Source of the DNA: Tabrizicola aquatica
GTDB taxonomy: Bacteria; Pseudomonadota; Alphaproteobacteria; Rhodobacterales; Rhodobacteraceae
Assembly: GCF_002900975.1 (NCBI RefSeq)
Contig: NZ_PJON01000003.1
Location: forward strand, 124,001 to 188,000
Direction: 5' to 3'
Length of the DNA: 64,000 bases
The position numbers and the translations under genes were made by a program. Positions 1 through 8,714 of the stretch are shown here, piece by piece; within the stretch, counting starts at the first letter, position 1; every line of letters begins with the position of its first letter. The notes under the pieces were generated by a model. The model was not told the DNA's origin, did not search any database, and was given only the letters and a program-made list of their open reading frames with translations.

Positions 1-92
1 TCCCGCACCCCGGGCCGGGCGTTCAGCACCCGGTCCACGGTGGCCAGGCTGACGCCCGCCTCGCGCGCAATGTCGTTCACGGTCGGCCGCAC
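1..92 (-). CDS. LacI-family regulator, N-terminal fragment
   Basis: Only the first 30 codons lie in the window; the gene runs off the left edge. The translation reads VRPTVNDIAREAGVSLATVD and continues VLNARPG, which is the helix-turn-helix of LacI/GalR repressors. A GTG start at position 92 is chosen because it begins the conserved HTH frame; the nearby ATG at 105-103 is out of frame. The gene is divergent from the SGNH hydrolase at 233. The effector cannot be told from this fragment. Confidence 0.75.
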   Translation of the reverse strand, partial: MRPTVNDIAREAGVSLATVDRVLNARPGVR

Positions 93-232
93 GGTCAGCC
101 CCCATCTTCTGGCTGCGATTATCAAACGGGGCCTGAGGTACGTCAATCACGAAACCGGCGCCAGGGCTGCGGAATCCGCTTCAACTTAGGCCAGAGGCTG
201 GTGCATCCTGCCGGGCGACAGGGGAGGACACC

Positions 233-874
233 ATGCGCACGCTGCTTCTTTTCGGCGACAGCAACACCCACGGCACGATGCCGCTGCCGGACCTGGGGTT
301 CGGCGGCCGGTTCGACCGGGACGAACGCTGGGCGGGCCGGCTGGCAAGGCTGCTGCCCGATTGGGAGGTGATCGCCGAGGGGCATCCGGGCCGCACGACG
401 CTGCATGACGACCCGGTCGAGGGCGCGCATCGCAACGGGCTGACGGTGCTGCCGGCGCTGCTGGAAAGCCACCGGCCGGTGGATGTGGTGCTGGTGATGC
501 TGGGGACCAATGACCTGAAGGAGCGGTTCTCGGTCAATGCCGGCGACATTGCCCTGTCGCTGGAGCGGCTGGTGCGGGTGATCCTCGCCTCGGGCGCGGG
601 GCCGGGAAACGGCGCGCCGGGGGTGCTGCTGGTCGCGCCGCCGCCGATCATGGAGGTCGGCTGTCTGGCGGGGATGTTCGCGGGCGGGGCGGCCAAGTCG
701 GTGGCCCTGGCGCGCGAGATCGAAGCGGCGGCGAGGCGGGTCGGGGTGCCGTTCCTGGATGCGGGGCAGGTGGTCAAGGTCTCGCCCGTCGATGGCATCC
801 ACTATGACGCCGAGGCGAACCCGGCCCTGGCCCAGGCCTTTGCGGCGGCGATCCGGTCGCATTTCACGGTCTGA
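233..874 (+). CDS. SGNH/GDSL-family hydrolase
   Basis: A 213-residue cytoplasmic protein with the SGNH blocks in order: GDSN near the N-terminus (nucleophile Ser), a Gly-containing block II, GTND near the middle (oxyanion Asn) and DGIH near the C-terminus (catalytic Asp and His). The family hydrolyses esters, for example by acting as arylesterase or on acetylated sugars and lipids. No signal peptide is visible. It stands alone, divergent from a LacI regulator, which may control it and would point to a sugar ester; that link is inference. The exact substrate is unknown. Confidence 0.85.
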   Translation: MRTLLLFGDSNTHGTMPLPDLGFGGRFDRDERWAGRLARLLPDWEVIAEGHPGRTTLHDDPVEGAHRNGLTVLPALLESHRPVDVVLVMLGTNDLKERFSVNAGDIALSLERLVRVILASGAGPGNGAPGVLLVAPPPIMEVGCLAGMFAGGAAKSVALAREIEAAARRVGVPFLDAGQVVKVSPVDGIHYDAEANPALAQAFAAAIRSHFTV

Positions 875-940
875 TGTCGCGGAAAGCGCTTTGCGCGACG
901 CCGATCCTGCCGCAGACTGCGGTCAGACCCGGAGGTGCCG

Positions 941-2074
941 ATGACCCGCCATGATCCCGCCCTGTCCGCCATCGCCGAGCTGCGCGCCAATGTCGCGCTT
1001 CCGTTCGAACGGGCGCGGGCGATGCCGAAGGCCGTCTACACATCCGCCGAATTTGCCCAGGCGGAAGAGCGGCACATCTTCGCCAAGGACTGGCTTTGTG
1101 CCGGTCGCGCAGACGCGCTGCCGAACCCCGGCGATTATCTGACGATGGAAATCTCGGGCGAGCCGGTGATCATCCTGCGCGACCGGGAGGGGGCCTTGCG
1201 CGGGATGTCCAACGTCTGCCGCCACCGGATGAGCACGTTGCTGGAAGGCCGGGGCAATGTGCGGTCCATCGTCTGCCCGTACCATGCCTGGACCTACAAT
1301 CTGGATGGCTCGCTGCGCGGGGCGCCGGCGATGGGGAAGAACGAAAGCTTCTGCAAAGAGGATGTGAAGCTGCCCTCGGTCCGGGTCGAGGACTGGCTGG
1401 GCTGGATCCTGGTCACCCTCAACCCCGACGCGCCCCCCCCGCGCGAGGCGCTGTCGGAGGTGGAAGATCTGGTCGGTTATCTGGACATGGGAAGCTATGT
1501 CGAGGCCTTCCGGGAAGAGTTCCTGTGGGACACCAACTGGAAGGTGCTGGCCGAGAATTTCATGGAAAGCTACCATTTGCCCGTCTGCCACGAGGGGACC
1601 ATCGGCGGCTCGGTCGATCTGATGCAGATGACCTGCCCCGAGGGGCTTGGCGCTTTCAACTACCATTACATCATGAAGAACGACACGATCCCGCTGTCGC
1701 TGGCGCATCCGTCCAACACGCGGCTGCAGGGCGACCAGCGGCGGATCACCTGGCTGCTGTCGATCTACCCGGCGCTGATGATCACGCTGACGCCGGGGTA
1801 TTTCTGGTACCTCAGCCTGACGCCCAGGGGGCCGGGGCAGGTGCATGTGCTGTTTGGGGGCGGGATGGCGGCAGACTGGGCGGCCGACCCGCAGGCGGAT
1901 GCGCATTTCGGGACGCTGAAGGCCTTGCTCGACGACGTGAACGTCGAGGACAAGGGCTGTGTCGAGCGGGTCTACCGTGGGCTTTGCGCAGGGTTGTCCA
2001 GTCCCGGGGCGCTTAGCCATCTGGAACGGCCGAACTACGATTTCGCCCGCTATATCTCCAGCCGGATGCCCTAG
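941..2074 (+). CDS. Rieske non-heme iron oxygenase, alpha subunit
   Basis: A 377-residue ring-hydroxylating-type oxygenase. The Rieske [2Fe-2S] motif is CRH, then 16 residues, then CPYH. The mononuclear iron site is in NFMESYHLPVCHEG, supplying two His. The start at 941 has GGAGG 6 nt upstream, better than the in-frame GTG at 935. No ferredoxin or reductase gene is adjacent, so electron donors must be encoded elsewhere. Proteins of this size in Rhodobacteraceae often demethylate quaternary amines or oxidise aromatics; the substrate cannot be decided here. Confidence 0.85.
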   Translation: MTRHDPALSAIAELRANVALPFERARAMPKAVYTSAEFAQAEERHIFAKDWLCAGRADALPNPGDYLTMEISGEPVIILRDREGALRGMSNVCRHRMSTLLEGRGNVRSIVCPYHAWTYNLDGSLRGAPAMGKNESFCKEDVKLPSVRVEDWLGWILVTLNPDAPPPREALSEVEDLVGYLDMGSYVEAFREEFLWDTNWKVLAENFMESYHLPVCHEGTIGGSVDLMQMTCPEGLGAFNYHYIMKNDTIPLSLAHPSNTRLQGDQRRITWLLSIYPALMITLTPGYFWYLSLTPRGPGQVHVLFGGGMAADWAADPQADAHFGTLKALLDDVNVEDKGCVERVYRGLCAGLSSPGALSHLERPNYDFARYISSRMP

Positions 2075-2112
2075 GGCTTGACCCAGCCGCCCGGCGCGTC
2101 ACCTATCGGCGC

Positions 2113-2820
2113 ATGACGCAACATGCCTTGATCGTGGCCCATGGCCAGCCATCCGACCCCCGTCCCGCCGCCGCGGCACTGGACTTGTTGGCGGCGCGGG
2201 TCGAGGCGCTTTTGCCCGGCTGGTCGGTGGGCGCGGCGACCCTGGCCGAAGACGGTGCGATTGGCCGCGCCGTGGCGGGGCGGTCGGGGGGCGTGGTCTT
2301 TCCGATGTTCATGGCAGGGGGCTGGTTTACCAGGGTGCAGATCCCCAAGCGTCTGGCCGAGGCGGAGGCAGTCGGGTGGACGGTGCTGGAGCCCTTCGGC
2401 TGCGATCCCGCAGTGCATGACCTGTGCGTGACACTGCTGCGCGAGACGGGCGAGCGCGAGGCAATTCTAGCGGCCCATGGGTCGTTCAAGGCCTCGGCCC
2501 CGTCAGACATCGCGTTTCACGTCGCAGGTCGGATTGCGGCGGAAACCGGGGCCGAGGTTGCGGCGGGGTTCATCGATCAGGTGCCGCAACTGTCGTCCCT
2601 TACGGGGCGGGCCGGTGTCTGCCTGCCGTTCTTCGCGGCCGAGGGTGGGCATGTCAGCGACGACATTCCGGCGGCCCTGGCCCAGGCCGGGTTCACCGGG
2701 CGCATCCTGCCGCCGGTGGGGCTGGATACGCGCGTGCCGGGCATCATCGCGGCGGCGATTGCGCGGGGCGTGCCGGTCTGTGCCGGGGCCTGCCGCTGGG
2801 CCAGGGACCAAAATCCTTAA
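2113..2820 (+). CDS. CbiX-like sirohydrochlorin chelatase-family protein
   Basis: A 235-residue protein with two chelatase half-domains. The first begins ALIVAHGQPSDP and the second has AAHGSFKASAPS, each carrying the AHG metal-binding or catalytic His of the CbiX/SirB family. These enzymes insert Co or Fe into sirohydrochlorin. No cobalamin or siroheme genes are adjacent, so true chelatase activity is uncertain. The last codons and the stop lie inside the paired hairpin element at 2804-2863. Confidence 0.7.
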   Translation: MTQHALIVAHGQPSDPRPAAAALDLLAARVEALLPGWSVGAATLAEDGAIGRAVAGRSGGVVFPMFMAGGWFTRVQIPKRLAEAEAVGWTVLEPFGCDPAVHDLCVTLLRETGEREAILAAHGSFKASAPSDIAFHVAGRIAAETGAEVAAGFIDQVPQLSSLTGRAGVCLPFFAAEGGHVSDDIPAALAQAGFTGRILPPVGLDTRVPGIIAAAIARGVPVCAGACRWARDQNP

Positions 2821-2863
2821 GCAAGGATTTTGACAAATTTCTTACTCAAGAAATTTGGGTCCC
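2804..2863. terminator. Nested double-hairpin element, likely bidirectional terminator
   Basis: Two perfect 10-bp hairpins sit side by side. The first pairs 2809-2818 with 2823-2832 (loop AAGC); the second pairs 2834-2843 with 2848-2857 (loop ACTC). An outer GGGACC (2804-2809) pairs with GGTCCC (2858-2863), giving a three-way junction. It lies between two convergent genes and includes the stop codon of the CbiX-like gene. T-rich arms on both strands fit a bidirectional terminator or a dispersed palindromic repeat. Confidence 0.7.
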
Positions 2864-2868
2864 GGCTT

Positions 2869-4275
2869 TCAGACCGTGTGCAGGTAGAGGTCGAAGTCCA
2901 CTTCGCTGACCGTCCGCATGACGCGGGCATATTCGGCGGCCATGATCGCGGTGAAGGTGCGGTGCATGTCCTCACCCAGCGCGTCCTTCAGGAAATCGGA
3001 CCGCTTGGCCGCGTCGATGGCCGACTTCCAGTCGTTGGGGATCGCGGCGCTGCCTTCGTCCTCATAGCCGTTGCCGGTGGTTTCCGGGCCGGGGTCGATC
3101 TGGTCCCTCAACCCTTTGCGCACGCCTGCCAGCACAGTTGCGGCCACCAGGTAGGGGTTCGCGTCCACGCCTGCGGGGCGGTGTTCGATGCGCCGGGCCT
3201 TGATGTCCCCCGCCGGAATGCGCAGCGCGACGGAGCGGTTGTTGACGCCCCAGGTCGGGCTGACCGGCGCGTAGCTTTGGCTTGCAAAGCGGCGCCACGA
3301 GTTGGCGTGGGGGGCAAAGACGAGCATGGATTCCGCCATGGTCTGCTTCAGGCCCCCGAGGGCGTGCAGGATAGTGGGGTTCCACTTGCCCTCTTCGGCC
3401 TCGATGAAGACGTTCTTGCCGGCGTCGTCCAGGAGCGAGACGTGGAAATGCATGCCCGAGCCGGCGTAGTTCTCATTCGGCTTGGCCATGAAACAGGCGA
3501 CGACGCCATGCGCGCGGGCCTGGGCGCGGACGATGCGCTTCAGCCGCATCAGGTCGTCGGCGGCCTGCATGACGTTTTCACGGTAGTGCAGCGTCAGTTC
3601 ATACTGGCCGGGCGCGTATTCAGAGATCAGGGTCTCGGCCTTGATGCCCGCTTTGGCGGCCCCTGCATAGATGTCGGAGAAGAGTGGCAGCATCCCGTGC
3701 AGGTGGTCGACCGAGTAGACCTCGGTCTTGCGGGAGGAGCGGCCGTCCAAGACGTCGCGCGCGGGCTGCATCTTGCCGTCGGGGCCGCGTTCGGGGTCGA
3801 GAAGGAAGAATTCCAGCTCAAAGGCCCCGGCGGGGTGCAGGCCATCGGCGGCCAGCGCGTCCACCTGCCGTTGCAACGCGTGGCGGGGGTCGGAGGTCAT
3901 GGCCAGACCGTCGAGGGTGTACATCGACATGAACACCTCACCGCGCGGGGGTTGGGTGTTGTGGAGGGGTTTGAGGGTGCCGGGGATCGGCCAGGCGCGC
4001 AGGTCACCGTCGCCCTGGTCCCAGATCAGGCCGGTTTCGTGGACATCCTCGCCGCAGATGTCGAGACCGAGGATCGAGATCGGCAGATGGCGGCCATTGT
4101 TGTAAAAAGACAAAAGCTCATGCCGGCGGATGATCTTTCCCCGCCCGATGCCGTTGGCGTCATGCAGGATAATATCAAAAGCCTCGATCTCGGGGTGGGC
4201 GTCGAGGAAGGCTTGCGCCTCGGCTGGAGTGGAGCCGGAGGGGCTGCCCCCCTGCGTTTTCTGCGTCATGGTCAT
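2869..4275 (-). CDS. Glutamine synthetase family protein (gamma-glutamylpolyamine synthetase-like)
   Basis: A 468-residue glutamine synthetase homologue. Visible motifs are the His-rich block GSGMHFHVSL, NNRSVALRIP (ATP/glutamate site) and RRIEHRPAGVDANPYL. The diverged N-terminal beta-grasp region and the lack of a clear GlnA adenylylation loop fit the PuuA-like branch, which ligates glutamate to amines such as putrescine. The start overlaps the upstream aminotransferase stop in an ATGA, so the two are translationally coupled. Together they suggest gamma-glutamylation plus transamination of an amine or amino acid; the substrate is inferred, not shown. Confidence 0.85.
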   Translation of the reverse strand: MTMTQKTQGGSPSGSTPAEAQAFLDAHPEIEAFDIILHDANGIGRGKIIRRHELLSFYNNGRHLPISILGLDICGEDVHETGLIWDQGDGDLRAWPIPGTLKPLHNTQPPRGEVFMSMYTLDGLAMTSDPRHALQRQVDALAADGLHPAGAFELEFFLLDPERGPDGKMQPARDVLDGRSSRKTEVYSVDHLHGMLPLFSDIYAGAAKAGIKAETLISEYAPGQYELTLHYRENVMQAADDLMRLKRIVRAQARAHGVVACFMAKPNENYAGSGMHFHVSLLDDAGKNVFIEAEEGKWNPTILHALGGLKQTMAESMLVFAPHANSWRRFASQSYAPVSPTWGVNNRSVALRIPAGDIKARRIEHRPAGVDANPYLVAATVLAGVRKGLRDQIDPGPETTGNGYEDEGSAAIPNDWKSAIDAAKRSDFLKDALGEDMHRTFTAIMAAEYARVMRTVSEVDFDLYLHTV

Positions 4276-5642
4276 GCCTGGAAAAGTTCGGTGAGGATGG
4301 CGTCAAAGCTGGCAATCAGGCGGTCGACCTGGGCCTTCTTCGTCGCGGGGCTGATCAGCATCATGTTGTGGAAGGGCGCGATGAGCGTGCCGCGGTTGAT
4401 CAGGCCGGTGTGGATCGCGGCTTCGACCTGGGGCTGGTGGGCGTGGCCAGCTTCGGTCCCGTCGCGAAGGGGGCCGGGGGCGCAGATGAATTCCACCCGC
4501 GCGCCGACGCGGACGACATGCCAGGGGGCCTTGTGATTGTCGATCGCCTTGGCGAGGCCGTGGGAGAGGCGCTCGGCCAGCTTCTCCATGTGCGCGTAGT
4601 TGTCGGGGGTCATCACCTCGGACAGGGTGGCCACCAGGCAGGCGAATTGCATCGGGTTGGCGGAAAGCGTGGTGCCCATGCCGGTGCGACCGGGTTCGCG
4701 TCTGGCGTCGGCCTCCTCGTACCGCTTCGCGGTCTCGTCGGTGAGGCCCCAGACGGCGGTGGGCATCCCGCCCGCCACGCATTTGCCGACGACGAAGATA
4801 TCGGGGCGGAGGGAATGAACGCGGGTATAGCCGCCGAGGCCGGACGAGATGGTGTGCGTTTCGTCAATGATGAGAAGCGCGTTGTATTTCAGGGAAAGTT
4901 GGCGGAGGCCGTCGTGGAACCCGGCCTCGGGCAGGACCATGCAGGAGTTGGTCATCACCGGTTCGGTCAGGATGGCGGCGACGTCACCTTGGGCGAGGGC
5001 GGCTTCGACGCTGGCGAGGTCGTTGAACTCGGCGCAGACGGCGGTGTGGGTCAGGTCGTTCACCTGGCCGAGGAGGCCGGGGGAGTTCACCGTCCTGCCG
5101 TTCTCCAGCGAGACGAAAGTGTCGTCCACCGTGCCGTGGTAGCAGCCGTTGAACACCAGGACCTTGGGCTTGCCAGTTATCGCGCGGGCGACGCGCAGGG
5201 CAAAGCGGTTAGCGTCGGTCGCGGTGGTGGCGATCTGCCAGCGGAAGGGGCCGAAACGGTCGGTCAGCAGGCGGCCAGCCTCCAGCGCGGCTTCGGTCGG
5301 CAGCATGTAGGTCAGGCCGCGCCGGGCCTGGGCGCGGATGGCTTTGGCGACAGGAGCAGGGGAGTGGCCGAACATCGACCCGGTGTCGCCGAGACAGAAG
5401 TCGTCGAGGGTGATCCCGTCGATATCCTCGATCCGCGCGCCCTGGGCTTTGGCGACCAGCGGCAGGTGGGGCATCGGCCAGTCGGCCATCCAGTGCATCG
5501 GGACGCCGCCAAGGAAGGTGCCGGCGCCCTTGGTCAGGGACTTCAGGGATCTTGGACGGGCCTTGGCATAGACCCCCGCCTCGCGCTGGGCGAAGGCGGT
5601 CAGGCGGTCGGTGGAGATACCAGCGATGGTGTCAGCAGACAT
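4272..5642 (-). CDS. Class III PLP-dependent aminotransferase
   Basis: A 456-residue fold-type I aminotransferase. LLIIDETHT carries the PLP-ring Asp, and VVGKCVAGGMP carries the Schiff-base Lys. It resembles glutamate-1-semialdehyde aminomutase-like and omega-aminotransferases. The open frame extends to 5807, but the ATG at 5642 starts the conserved sequence MSADTIAG. It is the first gene of a two-gene unit with the glutamine-synthetase-like gene (ATGA overlap at 4272-4275), so the pair probably acts on one amine-containing substrate. Confidence 0.85.
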   Translation of the reverse strand: MSADTIAGISTDRLTAFAQREAGVYAKARPRSLKSLTKGAGTFLGGVPMHWMADWPMPHLPLVAKAQGARIEDIDGITLDDFCLGDTGSMFGHSPAPVAKAIRAQARRGLTYMLPTEAALEAGRLLTDRFGPFRWQIATTATDANRFALRVARAITGKPKVLVFNGCYHGTVDDTFVSLENGRTVNSPGLLGQVNDLTHTAVCAEFNDLASVEAALAQGDVAAILTEPVMTNSCMVLPEAGFHDGLRQLSLKYNALLIIDETHTISSGLGGYTRVHSLRPDIFVVGKCVAGGMPTAVWGLTDETAKRYEEADARREPGRTGMGTTLSANPMQFACLVATLSEVMTPDNYAHMEKLAERLSHGLAKAIDNHKAPWHVVRVGARVEFICAPGPLRDGTEAGHAHQPQVEAAIHTGLINRGTLIAPFHNMMLISPATKKAQVDRLIASFDAILTELFQA

Positions 5643-5706
5643 GGGCTTGCCCCGGGAACAGTCGCTGCGTTTATGCCGGAATTTGATCAAATAGCAAGCG
5701 GCGGCG

Positions 5707-6042
5707 TCAGTCCTTGCGCAGAAGGAGAACGACGCCCGCCGGGTCCGAGGTCCAGTGGCCTTCGACGCCCTCCAAGGGCTCCAGCTCGTCGCGTTCCGGG
5801 CTGCCAAGATGCGCGAGTGCTGCGTCGGGATCGTCGGCGATCAGCTCCAGCCAGACGTCGACCTGGCTTTGCTGCGGGACGCGGTCAAGCCAGAGGGTGA
5901 TCTCGCCGAAGGCAAAGGCGATGTTGTCGGGCCCGTCCCGGCGGACGGCAAGCCCCACGCGCTCGCGGTAGAAGGCCACCATCTCGTCCCAGCGGTGGGC
6001 GGGGACCTTGATCGCGATGTTGCGTCCCGGGGTGATCTGCAT
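5707..6042 (-). CDS. VOC-superfamily (glyoxalase-like) protein
   Basis: A 111-residue single-domain protein of the vicinal-oxygen-chelate fold: VPAHRWDEMVAFYRERVGL opens the beta-alpha-beta module and SDPAGVVLLL closes it. It could be a metal-dependent lyase or dioxygenase or a resistance-type binding protein. The order on the minus strand, 13 bp downstream of the lactate dehydrogenase gene, suggests cotranscription with it. No specific reaction can be assigned. Confidence 0.7.
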   Translation of the reverse strand: MQITPGRNIAIKVPAHRWDEMVAFYRERVGLAVRRDGPDNIAFAFGEITLWLDRVPQQSQVDVWLELIADDPDAALAHLGSPERDELEPLEGVEGHWTSDPAGVVLLLRKD

Positions 6043-6055
6043 TGCGGCCCCCTTT

Positions 6056-7219
6056 TCAGGCCCAGTTGCCCTCGAAATCCTGCGGGATCAGCAGGTTGTG
6101 GCGGCCCATGTTCTTCACGTCCCGCTCGCCGCACAGCGCCATGGTGATGTCCATCTCCTTGCGGATCACCTCCAGCGCGGTGGTCACCCCGGCCTCGCCC
6201 ATCGCGCCAAGGCCGTGGATATAGGCGCGGCCGATCATCGTGCCCTTGGCCCCCAGGCTAAGCGCCTTTAGCACGTCCTGGCCAGAGCGGATGCCGCTGT
6301 CCAGCCAGACTTCGGTCTGGTCGCCGACGGCGCGGACGACCGAGGGCAGCATCCGGATCGACGAAAGCGCCCCGTCCAGTTGCCGCCCGCCGTGGTTCGA
6401 GACGATCACGGCATCCGCCCCGGCATCGGCGGCCATCTTTGCGTCCTCGGGGTCAAGGACGCCCTTCAGGATGAACTTGCCCTTCCACTGGTCGCGGATG
6501 CGGGCGACCTTGGCCCAGTCAAGCTTGGGGTCGAACTGCTCGTTCGCCCAGGCGGTCAGGTCGGCAAGGCTGGTCACGTTCTTCACATGGCCGACGATGT
6601 TGCGGAACTGCCGGCGCGGGGTGCGGGCCATGTTCCACGTCCAGCGCGGTTTCATCGCCATGTTGATCAGGTTCGGGATCGTGGGGCGGGGCGGCGAGGT
6701 GAGGCCGTTCTTCAGGTCCTTGTGGCGCTGGCCCAGGATCTGCAGGTCCAGCGTCAGCACAAGGGCCGAGCAGTTGGCCTTGCGGGCGCGTTCGATGGCG
6801 CTGTCGACGAAATCCTCGTCCTTCATGACGTAAAGCTGGAACCAGAACGGGTCGGGGCTGGCCGCCGCCACATCCTCGATCGAGCAGATCGACATGGTGG
6901 AGAGGGTGAAGGGCACACCGAATTTCGCGGCCGCCCGCGCGGCGTGGATCTCGCCGTCGGGATGCTGCATGCCCGTGCTGCCGACGGGGGCCAAGGCCAC
7001 CGGCATCGTCACCTTCGTGCCCGCCATCGTGCTGTCCAGGACGCGGCCGGAAAGATCGCGCGCCACGCGTTGGCGGAAGCGGAGAAGCGAGAAGTCAGAG
7101 GTGTTTTCGCGGAAGGTCTGCTCGGTATAGCTGCCCGACTCGCAGTAATCCCAGAACATCTTCGGCGTGCGCTTGCGGTGCAGCCGCTTCAGATCCTCGA
7201 TGCAGGTGATGACGGGCAT
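6056..7219 (-). CDS. lldD: FMN-dependent L-lactate dehydrogenase / alpha-hydroxy-acid oxidase
   Basis: A 387-residue FMN enzyme of the LldD family. It oxidises L-lactate to pyruvate and feeds electrons to the membrane quinone pool. The active-site signature SNHGGRQLD is intact, followed by DSGIRSGQD and the phosphate-binding GRAYIHGLGA. It begins MPVITCIEDLKRLHRKR, as in bacterial LldD. A 23-bp inverted repeat lies 19-41 bp upstream of the start and is probably the operator. Other 2-hydroxy acids are possible substrates. Confidence 0.88.
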   Translation of the reverse strand: MPVITCIEDLKRLHRKRTPKMFWDYCESGSYTEQTFRENTSDFSLLRFRQRVARDLSGRVLDSTMAGTKVTMPVALAPVGSTGMQHPDGEIHAARAAAKFGVPFTLSTMSICSIEDVAAASPDPFWFQLYVMKDEDFVDSAIERARKANCSALVLTLDLQILGQRHKDLKNGLTSPPRPTIPNLINMAMKPRWTWNMARTPRRQFRNIVGHVKNVTSLADLTAWANEQFDPKLDWAKVARIRDQWKGKFILKGVLDPEDAKMAADAGADAVIVSNHGGRQLDGALSSIRMLPSVVRAVGDQTEVWLDSGIRSGQDVLKALSLGAKGTMIGRAYIHGLGAMGEAGVTTALEVIRKEMDITMALCGERDVKNMGRHNLLIPQDFEGNWA

Positions 7220-7237
7220 GGTGCAGGTCCCTTGCGG

Positions 7238-7260
7238 ATTGGTAAGGCAGTCTTACCAAT
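7238..7260. promoter_or_regulatory. Palindromic operator upstream of lldD
   Basis: ATTGGTAAG (7238-7246) and CTTACCAAT (7252-7260) form a perfect 9-bp inverted repeat around GCAGT, 19 bp above the lldD start. TTGGT/ACCAA half-sites are typical of GntR/FadR-type regulators such as LldR and PdhR, though the spacing is wider than usual. No regulator gene is adjacent. Confidence 0.6.
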
Positions 7261-7296
7261 GCTGCCGGCCTGCGTCCACCGTTTCGGCGGGCGCCC

Positions 7297-7326
7297 CGGC
7301 CCGGAATTCGAACGAATTCCGGGCCG
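7297..7326. terminator. Strong stem-loop between trpA and lldD
   Basis: A perfect 14-bp inverted repeat (7297-7310 with 7313-7326, 2-nt spacer AA) lies 26 bp past the trpA stop. It should end trpA transcription before the lldD promoter. No clear U-run follows, so it may act as an mRNA-stabilising stem or need Rho. Confidence 0.6.
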
Positions 7327-7351
7327 ATTGCCGTTCGGAAAGCGGCGCCGG

Positions 7352-8143
7352 TCAGGCGGAGTGCGCCCCGTCGGCCAGCGCCTTGACCTTGGCCAGAACT
7401 TCGGCCACCGGGCGACCCTCGCCGATGTCCTTCACGATGGCCGAGCCGACGACACAGCCGTCCGCCACGCTGGCGATGGTCCGTGCGGCCTCGGGTGTGG
7501 TGATGCCGAAGCCCACGATGATCGGCAGGTCGGTCGACCGCTTGATCCGGGCGACTTCGGGTCCGACATCAGTGGCCTGCGCGGCCGCGGCGCCGGTGAT
7601 CCCGGTGATCGAGACATAGTAGACGAAGCCCGACGTGTTGCGCAGCACCGTCGGCAGGCGCTTGTCGTCGGTGGTGGGGGTGGCCAGGCGGATGAAGTTG
7701 AGGCCCGCACGCTGCGCGGGGATGCAAAGCTCGTCATCCTCTTCGGGCGGCAGGTCCACGACGATCAACCCGTCGATCCCGGCCTCTTTCGCCTCGACCA
7801 GGAAGTGGTCGACGCCGCGCGAATAGATCGGGTTGTAATAGCCCATCAGCACGATCGGGGTCAGGTTGTCGGTGGCGCGGAAGGTGCGGACCATGGCCAG
7901 AACGCGGTCCATGGTCATGCCGGCCTCCAGCGCGCGCTGGCCGGCAAGCTGGATCGTCGGGCCGTCGGCCATCGGGTCGGTGAAGGGCATGCCAAGTTCG
8001 ATCACGTCGACCCCGGCGGCGGGCAGGCCCTGCATTACGGCCAGGCTGGTGCCCTCGTCCGGGTCGCCGCCCATGATATAGGCGACGAAGGCCTTCTTTC
8101 CCTGCGCCTTCAGCCGCGCGAAGGTGTCGTCGATCCGTGTCAT
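7352..8143 (-). CDS. trpA: Tryptophan synthase alpha subunit
   Basis: A 263-residue TIM-barrel enzyme that cleaves indole-3-glycerol phosphate to indole and passes it to Trp[17 protein letters not shown] contains the family signature with its catalytic Glu; VVDLPPEE holds the second catalytic acid; GFGITTPE and VVGSAIV bind phosphate. The ATG at 8143 (MTRIDDTF) matches the usual N-terminus; the frame stays open to 8185. trpB is not adjacent. Confidence 0.95.
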   Translation of the reverse strand: MTRIDDTFARLKAQGKKAFVAYIMGGDPDEGTSLAVMQGLPAAGVDVIELGMPFTDPMADGPTIQLAGQRALEAGMTMDRVLAMVRTFRATDNLTPIVLMGYYNPIYSRGVDHFLVEAKEAGIDGLIVVDLPPEEDDELCIPAQRAGLNFIRLATPTTDDKRLPTVLRNTSGFVYYVSITGITGAAAAQATDVGPEVARIKRSTDLPIIVGFGITTPEAARTIASVADGCVVGSAIVKDIGEGRPVAEVLAKVKALADGAHSA

Positions 8144-8197
8144 GCTGGCCCCCATCTGATCGGGTCCATCTGCCACGGGCGGCACGGGGAAATCAAG

Positions 8198-8611
8198 TCA
8201 GCCGGGCTGGCGCCAGGGGGACGAGATCATCCAATGCGTGCCGAAGCGGTCCTTGACCATGCCGAACCCGTCCGACCAGAAGGTCGGCTGGTAGGCCATC
8301 ACCACTTCGCCACCTTCGGCAAGGGCATCGAAGACTTGCCGCGCCTTGACCTCGGACGCGGCCTCGTGGCTGATCGAAACCGCCTGTTGCGGGTCGCCGC
8401 CCATGCCGGGCGGAAAATCCGAGGCCATCAGGTTGCGCTCGCCCAGCCGCAGCGTGCCATGCATGACAAGGTCCGAGCCGCGCATCTCGGGCGGGGCGTC
8501 GGGGGCCTCGGCATAGGTGGAGATCTCGACCGTTCCGCCGAAGATCCGGGCATAGGTCTCCAGCGCAGCGCGGGCGTTGCCCTGGAAGTGGATGTAGGGA
8601 TCGAAGCTCAT
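8198..8611 (-). CDS. PhnB-like VOC-family protein
   Basis: A 137-residue protein of the PhnB/glyoxalase-like type. It starts PYIHFQGNARAALETYARIF, has GERNLMASDFPP in the middle and ends FGTHWMISS, all hallmarks of the group once mis-named 3-demethylubiquinone methyltransferase. The catalytic role of these small proteins is not established. It lies 54 bp upstream of trpA on the same strand and diverges from ychF. Confidence 0.8.
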   Translation of the reverse strand: MSFDPYIHFQGNARAALETYARIFGGTVEISTYAEAPDAPPEMRGSDLVMHGTLRLGERNLMASDFPPGMGGDPQQAVSISHEAASEVKARQVFDALAEGGEVVMAYQPTFWSDGFGMVKDRFGTHWMISSPWRQPG

Positions 8612-8714
8612 GGCGCACCTCCCCCTGGAAGCCTACCCCCGCCAGATGAGTCGCGGAAGCTTGATCCCGGGCGGACCTGCCCGTAGAAGCGGCGCGTCGC
8701 TTATGGAGGGCAGC

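Noticed and set aside
6380-8686. 768-codon plus-strand frame over lldD and trpA
   Set aside because: Mirrors two clear minus-strand enzymes and has no domain.
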